Below, one piece after another: positions 6,378 through 12,144 of a stretch of 12,144 nt of DNA. The notes beneath the pieces are model-generated. The model searched no databases and was not told the DNA's origin. It was given only the letters and a program-made list of their open reading frames with translations. Both the position numbers and the translations under genes were made by a program. How positions within the stretch are numbered: position 1 is the stretch's first letter; each line of letters begins with the position of its first letter. This DNA is from JBEKVE01 sp049514335 (GTDB taxonomy: Bacteria > Actinomycetota > Acidimicrobiia > Acidimicrobiales > UBA8190), in assembly GCA_049514335.1 (NCBI GenBank), contig JBEKVE010000099.1, positions 1 through 12,144 of the forward strand. Direction: 5' to 3'.

Positions 6378-9104
6378 TCAGCCCACCAGGCGCCGGCGGG
6401 CCACCGACCCCTCCGACCGGGCCGACCACTGCGCGCACCAGTGGACGAACTCGTCGGCTACGAGGGCGGGGGACCACAGGAACCCCTGGGCCTGGTCACA
6501 CCCGCATCTCGCCAGGAACCGGCGTTGCTCGTCGAGGCTCACTCCTTCGGCGATCACCTGCATGCCGAGGGCGTGCGCCATCTGCACCACGGCGGTGACG
6601 ATGGGCCCCCCGTCGTGCTCACGGCCGATGCGGTCGACGAACGACTTGTCGATCTTGACGACGCCCACCGGCAGCATCGACAGCGACGCCAGCGAGGAGT
6701 ACCCCGTTCCGAAGTCGTCGATCGCCATGCACACACCGAGGGAGCGGAGCTCGCTCAGAGAACGCCGGGTGACGGCGTCGTCGGTCATGATGACCGACTC
6801 GGTGACCTCGACGCTGATTCGGTGCGCCTCGACGCCCGACACCGACAGGGCGTCGCGCACCGCCGGGCACAGTGACGGGCTGGCGAGCTGGCGCGCCGAC
6901 ACGTTGACCGCCAGCTGCTCGAGCCGGGGGCGTTGTCCCTGGTCGTCCCAGCGGGCCAGGTCAGCGGCGGCGGTGCGGAAGACCCACTCGCCCAGGGGAA
7001 CGATGAGGCCCGTCTCCTCGGCCACGGGGATGAACTCCGCAGGTTGGAGGATGCCCCGGGTGGGGTGCTCCCACCGCACGAGCGCCTCCGCCCCGAGCAC
7101 CTCGCCGCTCGTGAGCGACACCACGGGTTGGTAGTGCAGGCGCAGCTCTGCGTGCTCGATGGCGCGACGGAGCTCCCCCTCGATGGTCAGTCGCTTCACC
7201 ACCGCCCGGCGTTGCTCCTCGTCGAAGATCTCGAACCGGGACCGGCCCAGCTCCTTGGCCCGGTACATGGCGGCATCGGCGTCGCGCAGCAACGTCGACG
7301 CCATCGACGCCGCGTTCGGCAGCACGATCCCGATGCTTCCGGTGATGACGACCTCTCTGTCCGCCACCACCAGTGGCTCCGCCAGCGCGGCCAGGATGCG
7401 TTCGGCCACCCCGGCGGCGGAGCTGGCCCCCTCGATGTCGTGCAAGATGAAGGTGAACTCGTCTCCGCCGAGGCGGGCCACGGTCTCACCGGAGCGCACG
7501 ACGCGCTGGAGCCGGTTGGCGACGGCCCGGAGCAGGTCGTCACCGGACTGGTGCCCGAGGCCGTCGTTGATCACCTTGAACCGGTCGAGATCGAGGAACA
7601 TGACCGCCAGTCCGGACCCCGAGCGCGTGGCGTTGGACAACTCCAGATTGAGGCGGTCGAGGAACAGGGCCCGGTTGGGAAGCCCCGTCAGGTGGTCGTG
7701 CATGGCCTGGAAGGCGAGCGCCTCGTTGGCGGCCACCTCGTCGGTGACGTCCTGCACCGTCGCCACATAGCGGTCCGACGTTCCGACGTCGGTCGTGACC
7801 GGGGCGGCGAGCACCCGTACGTGGCGGACGTCTCCACCGGGGCGCATGAGGCGGAAGCTGGCGCTCACATCGTCGCGCGCCGGCCACACCGAGCGTGCCA
7901 AGCGCGACACCCTGGCCCGGTCATCGGGATGGACGCACGCCAGCCAGCCCCGCTTCTCGAGGAACGAGGCGTCGACCCCGGCGATCTCCTCGAGGCGGGG
8001 GTTCAGGTACTGGGTGGAGCCGTCGGTGCCGAGCTCGAGAATGCCCACCGGTGAGCACGACGCAATGGACTGGAAGCGCCGCTCGCTCTCCATGAACGAG
8101 CGCACGGCTCGCAGCCGACCGCGTCCCAGATCCCACACGAACCCGGCCATGGCGATGTTGAGGAGCAGGGCCATGAAGAACACGACGGCCGGGGCCACGA
8201 GCGGGTTGGTCGGCCCGGGCGCACCGCGCAGGGGAAGGACCCGGAGCGTCCAACGGCCCTCGGCATCGAGCTGCACCACGTCGGCATTGGCACCGGTGTG
8301 GTCGACCCCGGGTGGGGAAGCCACCACCAGCTGGCTCGGTTCGGTGGTCGACCCCGAGAACAGCTCGAGGCTCGTGTGGGAGCCCGCCCCGCCCAGGGCG
8401 CCGAGCAGCTCGCGCCCGTCGACGAGGGCGGCCACCCAACCCACCACCTGGGCTTGGCGCTGCGCCGCGGTGCGGGGGGAGCCCTCGTACACCGGGACCA
8501 CGAGCACGAAGTTGCCCCGGTAGGCGGCACCGCTGGCCAGGGTGTCCTCCAGAATGACCTGCACCTGCCCGGTCTCGGTGGCGACACCGAGTTGCTGGCT
8601 CAGCGTGGGGACGGTGCACAGGTCGTACCCGACGAGGGGGAACGGCGTGCTGAGGCCGCTCACCTCGACGTAGCTGGCGACGCAGTACGACGGTCGCGAT
8701 CCGGCCGGAACCACGGTGAAGTTGGGGAGGCCGTCGGACCGGGCCTGAGCCACGAAGGCGGGCAACGCGCCCTGGTTCACGAGAGAGATGAATCCAACGC
8801 CTCGCAGCCCCGGGTAGCGGCCGCTCAGGTCGGCCTGGCGCACGTAGGTCCCGAAGGCGGCGTGGGTGAGCAGGCCGGGCTGGCTGAAAAGAGCGGCCGT
8901 GCTCGCCGTCTGGTCGCTGTAGTCCTCGAGGGTGGCGCCGACCGAGCGGGCCAGCTGGTTGGCGTTGCTCACCCGCTGGGTGCGGTTGTGGTCCCGGTTC
9001 GTGACGTACCACCCCCAGGTGCCCACCGTCACCGCCACGGACCCGAACACGAGGATGGCGATGGCCGCGACCTGCCACAGCCGCATCACCCGCCGTTCTC
9101 GCAT
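6378..9104 (-). CDS. Membrane CHASE-PAS-GGDEF-EAL cyclic-di-GMP synthase/phosphodiesterase
   Basis: The predicted protein has 908 residues from ATG 9104; GTG 9128 (916 residues, better upstream signal) is also possible. A frame reaching 9320 would overrun the divergent gene's promoter. Domains in order: membrane helix about 11-33; periplasmic CHASE sensor about 75-225 (R-Y-P-G-L-R-G-V-G-F); second helix about 302-323; PAS about 341-455 (S-P-V-G-I-L-E, V-H-P-D-D); GGDEF about 465-628; EAL about 640-890. The cyclase signature GGDEF is intact at 546-550. The product-inhibition site, normally RxxD, reads R537-S-G-E540. EAL-domain residues are all present: E-A-L-V-R-W (673-678), N734, E768, D796-D797-F-G, K817 and E853. 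So both making and breaking of cyclic-di-GMP are possible. An external ligand probably controls it through CHASE. Confidence 0.93.
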   Translation of the reverse strand: MRERRVMRLWQVAAIAILVFGSVAVTVGTWGWYVTNRDHNRTQRVSNANQLARSVGATLEDYSDQTASTAALFSQPGLLTHAAFGTYVRQADLSGRYPGLRGVGFISLVNQGALPAFVAQARSDGLPNFTVVPAGSRPSYCVASYVEVSGLSTPFPLVGYDLCTVPTLSQQLGVATETGQVQVILEDTLASGAAYRGNFVLVVPVYEGSPRTAAQRQAQVVGWVAALVDGRELLGALGGAGSHTSLELFSGSTTEPSQLVVASPPGVDHTGANADVVQLDAEGRWTLRVLPLRGAPGPTNPLVAPAVVFFMALLLNIAMAGFVWDLGRGRLRAVRSFMESERRFQSIASCSPVGILELGTDGSTQYLNPRLEEIAGVDASFLEKRGWLACVHPDDRARVSRLARSVWPARDDVSASFRLMRPGGDVRHVRVLAAPVTTDVGTSDRYVATVQDVTDEVAANEALAFQAMHDHLTGLPNRALFLDRLNLELSNATRSGSGLAVMFLDLDRFKVINDGLGHQSGDDLLRAVANRLQRVVRSGETVARLGGDEFTFILHDIEGASSAAGVAERILAALAEPLVVADREVVITGSIGIVLPNAASMASTLLRDADAAMYRAKELGRSRFEIFDEEQRRAVVKRLTIEGELRRAIEHAELRLHYQPVVSLTSGEVLGAEALVRWEHPTRGILQPAEFIPVAEETGLIVPLGEWVFRTAAADLARWDDQGQRPRLEQLAVNVSARQLASPSLCPAVRDALSVSGVEAHRISVEVTESVIMTDDAVTRRSLSELRSLGVCMAIDDFGTGYSSLASLSMLPVGVVKIDKSFVDRIGREHDGGPIVTAVVQMAHALGMQVIAEGVSLDEQRRFLARCGCDQAQGFLWSPALVADEFVHWCAQWSARSEGSVARRRLVG

Positions 9105-9201
9105 GTTGGTCGTGATGGTCGTACGCACGGCGTCCTGTCCTAGCGGGCCCGCGGCTCTCAGAGCACACCAGGCACATCGACGCCGCCGCACCAGGCCAAT
9201 A

Positions 9202-9215
9202 GGGACTTTGGTCCC
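9202..9215. promoter_or_regulatory. DosR/DevR-like palindromic operator
   Basis: GGGACTTTGGTCCC is a five-base inverted repeat with a four-base centre. It fits the known mycobacterial dormancy-regulator DosR (DevR) box, whose core is GGGACT-W-W-A-GTCCC or the looser GGGAC-TTT-N-GTCCC. It lies between divergent genes, 97 bases before the hexapeptide ATG and 73 to 97 bases before the possible starts of the cyclic-di-GMP enzyme. The regulator is not in the window, so the assignment rests on motif match alone. Confidence 0.45.
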
Positions 9216-9233
9216 GATCTGCCCGTGGGGGCC

Positions 9234-9261
9234 CCGGGCGCGCCCTTCAGAGCGCGCCCGG
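9234..9261. repeat. 10-bp GC hairpin in the divergent promoter region
   Basis: CCGGGCGCGC (9234-9243) pairs perfectly with GCGCGCCCGG (9252-9261) around the loop CCTTCAGA. It lies between the DosR-like box and the hexapeptide gene start. It could separate the two divergent promoters or be a protein site. In DNA of this composition, some GC palindromes are expected by chance. Confidence 0.5.
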
Positions 9262-9312
9262 CGGGCGGACGGCGTTCGCCTCTGTCCAGGGGTCCCTGTA
9301 GCGTCGCCCGCC

Positions 9313-9831
9313 ATGGCCATCTACGCCCTCGGCGACGTGGTGCCCACCATCGACCCCCACGCCTTCGTCCACCCCGACGCCTCGGTCATCGGTGACGTGA
9401 CCCTCGGGCCCGATGCCACGGTGTGGCCGGCTGCGGTGCTGCGCGGTGACTACGGCTCGATCGTGGTGGGGGCGCGTACCTCGATCCAGGACGGCACGGT
9501 GGTGCACGCCGGCCCGGGCTTCCCGACCATGGTGGGAGCGGGGTGCGTGGTGGGCCATCTCGTGCACCTCGAGGGATGCATCCTCGAAGACGAGTGCCTG
9601 GTGGGCTCGGACGCCGTGGTGCTGCACCACGCCGTGGTCGGCACCGGGGCGACGGTGGGGGCCGGAGCGGTCGTGCCGCGCCAGATGCACGTTCCCCCCG
9701 GCGGACTGGCACTGGGCATTCCCGCCGTGGTCCGGCCCGGAGCATCGCGCCTCGCGATGATCCGGGTGGCGGCGGAGGAGTACGTCAAGAACGGCCGGCG
9801 CTACCGCGCCGAGATGCGCCGTATCGACTGA
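9313..9831 (+). CDS. Gamma-carbonic-anhydrase-like hexapeptide-repeat protein
   Basis: The predicted protein has 172 residues, normal for the YrdA/PaaY gamma-carbonic-anhydrase-like family. ATG 9313 is the first good start; no ribosome site precedes it, and a -10-like TAGCGT suggests a leaderless mRNA. The left-handed beta-helix repeats are clear (V-I-G-D-V-T-L-G, T-V-W-P-A-A-V-L-R-G-D, I-V-V-G-A-R-T-S-I-Q-D-G). Two metal-ligand histidines are present, His65 (V-V-H-A-G) and His82 (V-G-H). The third ligand, normally His five residues after the second, is Glu87 in V-G-H-L-V-H-L-E-G-C. His85 sits nearby. I recall the H-L-E-G-C form from actinobacterial relatives. Family members may hydrate CO2 or act as acyltransferase-like proteins; activity here is uncertain. 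It is divergent from the cyclic-di-GMP enzyme and convergent with the DUF2889 gene. Confidence 0.9.
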   Translation: MAIYALGDVVPTIDPHAFVHPDASVIGDVTLGPDATVWPAAVLRGDYGSIVVGARTSIQDGTVVHAGPGFPTMVGAGCVVGHLVHLEGCILEDECLVGSDAVVLHHAVVGTGATVGAGAVVPRQMHVPPGGLALGIPAVVRPGASRLAMIRVAAEEYVKNGRRYRAEMRRID

Positions 9832-9840
9832 CGGGGTCGC

Positions 9841-10530
9841 TCACGCGCGCTGGTCGCCGCCGTCGCGCTGGCGTAGCACCACGGCCACCGGGGGAGCGGG
9901 ATAGCCACCCATTCCCGGCCGCCATCCGGCCGCCACCTTGCGCTGCGCCGGGCCGTCGTCGGCCCAGACGTGGCACGTATTGCGGGAGAAGAAGGTGGGG
10001 CTGTTCGCAGCGTCGCCGAGCGCCGCCCAGTCGCGCGTCATGGCGCGACACGACGTGACGGCCTGCACCACCACGGGCCCGATGGCCCGCGCCATCTGGT
10101 CGAGATGTGTGCAGCCGGCCGGCCCGGCGAAGCGCTCCTGCACGGCGCGGGTGTAGCCCCGGCCCACGCGCAGTCCCACCATGGCACCGAAGGCGCTCGT
10201 GATGTCGGGGCACTCGGCATGGGGGAAACGGCCCATGGTGGCGCGTGCCGCCACGATGGTGAGGTCCGCCTTGGTCACCTCGACTTCGAGCTCCATGTCG
10301 TGCACGTGCTCCACGCTCCCGGCCGCCGCCGCCCACGGCCGGTCGTCTCGCAGACGGGCGGTGACCGACACCGTGTCACCGTGGTCGAACGCCTCGAACT
10401 CGAGCGACCGCCGGTGCACGGGCACGGGCGCGCCCTCGGTGCCCCGAGCCCCCGGCGGGGGGCCCCATGCCGGCTGCTCGTGCTGTGACGGTTCGGACGG
10501 GGACCGGGAGTCGGGCATGGAGAGGATCAT
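9841..10530 (-). CDS. DUF2889 family protein
   Basis: The predicted protein has 229 residues starting at ATG 10530, preceded by a G-rich GGGGGCGGCG; ATG 10518 is an in-frame alternative. The first 35 residues are proline- and glutamine-rich and look disordered. The core about 38-165 matches DUF2889 as I know it: H-R-R-S-L, A-R-L-R-D-D-R, V-H-D-M-E-L-E-V-E-V, then A-x-A-T-M-G-R-F-P-H-A-E-C-P-D-I. This is followed by V-G-L-R-V-G-R-G-Y-T-R-A-V-Q-E-R and G-C-T-H-L. His75, His77, Cys107, Cys140 and His142 are possible metal or active-site residues. The family has no established function. No signal peptide or membrane helix is seen. Its stop lies nine bases from the convergent hexapeptide gene's stop, so the two transcripts probably overlap. 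Confidence 0.85.
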   Translation of the reverse strand: MILSMPDSRSPSEPSQHEQPAWGPPPGARGTEGAPVPVHRRSLEFEAFDHGDTVSVTARLRDDRPWAAAAGSVEHVHDMELEVEVTKADLTIVAARATMGRFPHAECPDITSAFGAMVGLRVGRGYTRAVQERFAGPAGCTHLDQMARAIGPVVVQAVTSCRAMTRDWAALGDAANSPTFFSRNTCHVWADDGPAQRKVAAGWRPGMGGYPAPPVAVVLRQRDGGDQRA

Positions 10531-10956
10531 CGCCGCCCCCCATCGCTCGCCTCAACACGACGGGGGCTCCCCCTGCCCCTGGCCGATCCCACGGCGCCAT
10601 CCCCGCCACCGACCCTGCACGCCCCAGGCCGGTCGATCCACGCTTCCAACCCTCGATCTCAACTACAACGTGAGGGTGAGGGTAATCCTCCTACCTGCAC
10701 GTTCGCGTCCGGCCAGATGTCGGCGTCCCGTGAAGCCCGTGTCGGGGGACCGGCGACGTCGCCCGTGCGGTGGGGCGACGTGTGGCCCGGGCACGGTGTT
10801 CGTCTTGTGGCAGAAGGGAGATCTAGCGACGTCGACCGCCGCCTCGGCGCCGACCGGTACGACGGCGGTCCGCCCTCACTGACAGATTCGTAACTACCCT
10901 GATGTCACCTCGCGGGTAGGATGAAGCTGCACCTGAGGTGGAGGAGGAAATCCCCA
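10531..10956. other. 426-bp intergenic region upstream of merR, with palindromes but no convincing gene
   Basis: This spacer lies between the divergent DUF2889 and merR genes. It contains CTCA (10658-10661) and TGAG (10671-10674) half-sites followed by the direct repeat GTGAGGGTGAGGGT. It also has a 12-bp palindrome GGCGACGTCGCC (10752-10763) and the merR promoter elements. A 58-codon frame (10717-10893) exists, but its third-position GC is clearly lower than in the real genes and it has no ribosome site. Confidence 0.45.
10894..10922 (+). promoter_or_regulatory. Candidate merR promoter with overlapping inverted repeat
   Basis: CTACCC (10894-10899) and GGGTAG (10914-10919) form a perfect 6-bp inverted repeat with a 14-base centre. 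TAGGAT (10917-10922) is a good actinobacterial -10 hexamer overlapping the right arm. This would start the transcript near 10929, giving a short leader with the AGGAGG site. An inverted repeat over the core promoter fits autoregulation by the MerR protein, which is typical of the family but not shown here. Confidence 0.4.
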
Positions 10957-11487
10957 ATGGCCGACCCTGCGGCACACGCCGCCCAACTGCCGGGCATGTC
11001 CGAGGCGCCCCGCGACACCGAGGGCTTCCGCGGTCCGCAGGTGTGTGCCCTCGTCGGCATCACCTACCGGCAGCTCGACTACTGGGCCCGCACCGGACTG
11101 CTTCGCCCCTCGATCGCCGACGCGCGCGGCAGTGGCACGCAACGGCGCTACGCGTACACCGATGTCGTCGAGCTCAAGGTCATCAAGCAACTGCTCGACG
11201 CCGGCATCTCGTTGCAGCGAGCCCGGCGCGCCGTGGAGTGCCTGCGCGGCGGACTGGGTGGTGACCTCGCATCCACGAACCTCGTGCTGGTGGGGTCGGA
11301 CTCGGTCCTGGCGCGTAGCGACGGTGAGGTCGTCGACCTTTTGAAGGGCGGCCAGGGCGTGCTCAACATCGTCCCCCTGTCGGGTGTGCTCGAAGAGCTC
11401 GACGCCGCCATCTTGCAGATCGAACGTCCGGCGGCAGCGCCGCCCACACCGCATCTGGGCACACCGGTGCGGGAGGCCCGAGGCTGA
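10957..11487 (+). CDS. MerR-family transcriptional regulator, Rv1830-like
   Basis: The predicted protein has 176 residues. ATG 10957 has AGGAGG nine bases upstream and is preferred over an in-frame ATG at 10921. The winged helix-turn-helix spans about 25-97: F-R-G-P-Q-V-C, then GITYRQLDYWARTGLLRPS, then T-Q-R-R-Y-x-Y-T-D-V-V-E-L-K-V-I-K-Q-L-L-D-A-G-I-S-L. The Y-R-Q-L-D-Y-W-A-R-T-G-L pattern and the later S-D-G-E-V-V-D-L-L-K-G-G-Q-G-V match the mycobacterial Rv1830 type rather than metal-sensing MerRs. No conserved metal-binding cysteine pair is seen at the C-terminus. In mycobacteria this regulator sits near gcvB/gcvH; here it sits two genes before gcvT, which agrees with a glycine-cleavage locus. 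It heads an operon, with only two bases before the next start. Confidence 0.92.
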   Translation: MADPAAHAAQLPGMSEAPRDTEGFRGPQVCALVGITYRQLDYWARTGLLRPSIADARGSGTQRRYAYTDVVELKVIKQLLDAGISLQRARRAVECLRGGLGGDLASTNLVLVGSDSVLARSDGEVVDLLKGGQGVLNIVPLSGVLEELDAAILQIERPAAAPPTPHLGTPVREARG

Positions 11488-11489
11488 CG

Positions 11490-11858
11490 GTGGAGGCGGC
11501 GGGCGCTCCTCGGGTTCGTGTGGCGGTGTCCTTTGCCCACGACTCCGAGCGGCACTTCGCCGAGCTGCTCGACTTCTACGACGTCCGCTGGGAGTACGAG
11601 CCGGTCGAGTTCGTCCTGGAGTGGCACACAGACGGGTCTCCGCGAGTCGCCTTCCGGCCCGATTTCTACCTGCCCGATCACCGCTGCTTCATCGAGCTGA
11701 CCACCCTCAGCCAGAAGCTCGTCACCCGGAAGAACGCCAAGGTGCGGCGCCTGCGGGAGCTGCACCCGGGGGTCGAGGTCAAGCTCCTGTACCAGCGCGA
11801 CTACCTGGCCCTCCTGGCCAAGTACGGGTTTCCCAAGCCCTCCTCACCCGCCGCCTAA
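11490..11858 (+). CDS. Small PD-(D/E)XK-like nuclease-fold protein, function unknown
   Basis: The predicted protein has 122 residues from GTG 11490, two bases after the merR stop. Sequence features: S-F-A-H-D-S-E-R-H-F-A-E-L-L-D-F-Y near the N-terminus (Glu20 or Glu25), then V-R-W-E-Y-E-P, then F-R-P-D58-F-Y-L-P and C-F-I-E69-L-T. A basic stretch (L-V-T-R-K-N-A-K) and L-L-Y-Q-R-D-Y complete it. The order helix-E, P-D-F-Y-L-P, I-E-x-x is that of PD-(D/E)XK-fold proteins such as Vsr-like or DUF559-like nucleases. The usual Lys two residues after the Glu is Thr71, so catalysis may use a migrated Lys (K76, K81 or K84) or be lost. It lies between merR and gcvT, a conserved-looking but unexplained position. 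Confidence 0.75.
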   Translation: MEAAGAPRVRVAVSFAHDSERHFAELLDFYDVRWEYEPVEFVLEWHTDGSPRVAFRPDFYLPDHRCFIELTTLSQKLVTRKNAKVRRLRELHPGVEVKLLYQRDYLALLAKYGFPKPSSPAA

Positions 11859-11867
11859 TCTGACGGC

Positions 11868-12144
11868 GTGGTCCCCCCGGAACGGGCGTCAGCCGACGTC
11901 GGCGCGCCCCTCGACAGGCACGACGAACCCGACGCCGACCTCCGGCACTCACCGCTCGAGGACGTCCATCGGGCCCTCGGGGCGAAGCTGGTCGCCTTCG
12001 GGGGATGGCTCATGCCCCTCGCCTACCCGACCGGTACGCTCGCCGAGCACGAGGCCTGCCGGCGCGACGCCGTGGCTTTCGACGTGAGCCACCTTGGCAC
12101 GGTGCGGGTGGCGGGGGAGGGGGCCTTCGATCTCCTCCAGCGCG
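11868..12144 (+). CDS. gcvT: Aminomethyltransferase, glycine cleavage T-protein (C-terminus outside window)
   Basis: The frame from GTG 11868 runs open to the window edge (92 codons plus one base). After about 28 polar, variable residues comes S-P-L-E-D-V-H-R-A-L-G-A-K-L-V-x-F-G-G-W-x-M-P-L-x-Y-P-T-G-T-L-A-E-H. Then follows D-V-S-H-L-G-T-V-R-V-x-G, the typical start of GcvT. The T-protein transfers the methylene unit of glycine from lipoylated H-protein to tetrahydrofolate in the cytoplasm. The start is nine bases after the previous stop. TAATCT at 11856-11861 lies six bases before the GTG and could give a separate leaderless transcript besides read-through from merR. No strong ribosome site is seen. 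Confidence 0.92.
   Translation, partial: MVPPERASADVGAPLDRHDEPDADLRHSPLEDVHRALGAKLVAFGGWLMPLAYPTGTLAEHEACRRDAVAFDVSHLGTVRVAGEGAFDLLQR

Larger units (their letters stand above)
9105..9312. promoter_or_regulatory. Divergent promoter region of the cyclic-di-GMP enzyme and hexapeptide protein genes
   Basis: The roughly 200-bp spacer holds the DosR-like palindrome and a GC hairpin, listed separately. TAGCGT at 9299-9304 lies eight bases before ATG 9313, the spacing expected for a -10 element of a leaderless transcript. On the other strand TAGGAC (9142-9137) lies eight bases before the alternative GTG 9128. Both -10 assignments are inference. Confidence 0.4.

Noticed and set aside
5358..6875. Plus-strand 505-codon open frame
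   Set aside because: It crosses the cupin, the zinc-ribbon gene, a structured gap and the EAL domain on the opposite strand, with low-complexity sequence. It is not a real gene.
6933..8054. Plus-strand 373-codon frame opposite the GGDEF-EAL gene
   Set aside because: Antisense shadow. The minus-strand frame has unmistakable catalytic motifs over the same interval.
9129..9320. N-terminal extension of the GGDEF-EAL protein up to 9320
   Set aside because: The extension is basic and low-complexity, lies before the natural signal-anchor helix, and would cover the divergent gene's start and promoter.
10717..10893. 58-codon plus-strand frame starting at ATG 10717
   Set aside because: No ribosome site, lower third-position GC than neighbouring genes and no recognisable motif. 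It cannot be excluded but is not supported.

Overview
The window is very GC-rich (about 70%), with GTG starts, tight stop/start junctions and GC-rich third codon positions. Together with a GcvT-linked MerR regulator, a DUF2889 protein and a CHASE-PAS-GGDEF-EAL protein, this points to a free-living high-GC actinobacterium. Acidimicrobiia-like is my best guess, from protein character only. No transposase, integrase, tRNA, rRNA, CRISPR array or phage gene is visible, so it looks chromosomal rather than a mobile island.

Layout. (1) About 1-3307: two large integral membrane proteins transcribed divergently. One is a YfhO-like protein (minus strand, running off the left edge); the other is an unidentified GT-C-like membrane protein (plus strand). 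They are separated by about 190 bp that carries an 11-bp-period direct repeat. (2) 3308-3608: a convergent gap with a very long hairpin for the plus strand and a hairpin plus T-tract for the minus strand. (3) 3609-5533, minus strand: a three-gene operon of a 2,4'-dihydroxyacetophenone-dioxygenase-like cupin, a zinc-dependent medium-chain dehydrogenase and a small ParB-like protein. (4) 5709-5951: a small zinc-ribbon protein, preceded by about 430 bp of gene-free DNA holding a 19-bp perfect inverted repeat with nested hairpins. (5) 6378-9104, minus strand: a membrane-anchored CHASE-PAS-GGDEF-EAL cyclic-di-GMP enzyme. It is divergent from a gamma-carbonic-anhydrase-like hexapeptide protein (9313-9831), and a DosR/DevR-like palindrome lies between the two. 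(6) 9841-10530, minus strand: a DUF2889 protein, convergent with the hexapeptide protein. (7) About 430 bp without a convincing gene, then a plus-strand cluster: a MerR regulator of the Rv1830 type, a small PD-(D/E)XK-like protein and the start of gcvT, which runs off the right edge.

Functionally the window is a patchwork of short units: envelope or glycan synthesis, aromatic or carbonyl catabolism, second-messenger signalling, and regulation at a glycine-cleavage locus. I do not see a clear new multi-gene system. The parts most worth a second look are the structured intergenic element at 6186-6309, the DosR-like box at 9202-9215, the ParB-like third gene of the catabolic operon, the solo nuclease-fold protein between merR and gcvT, and the carbonic-anhydrase homologue lacking one metal histidine.
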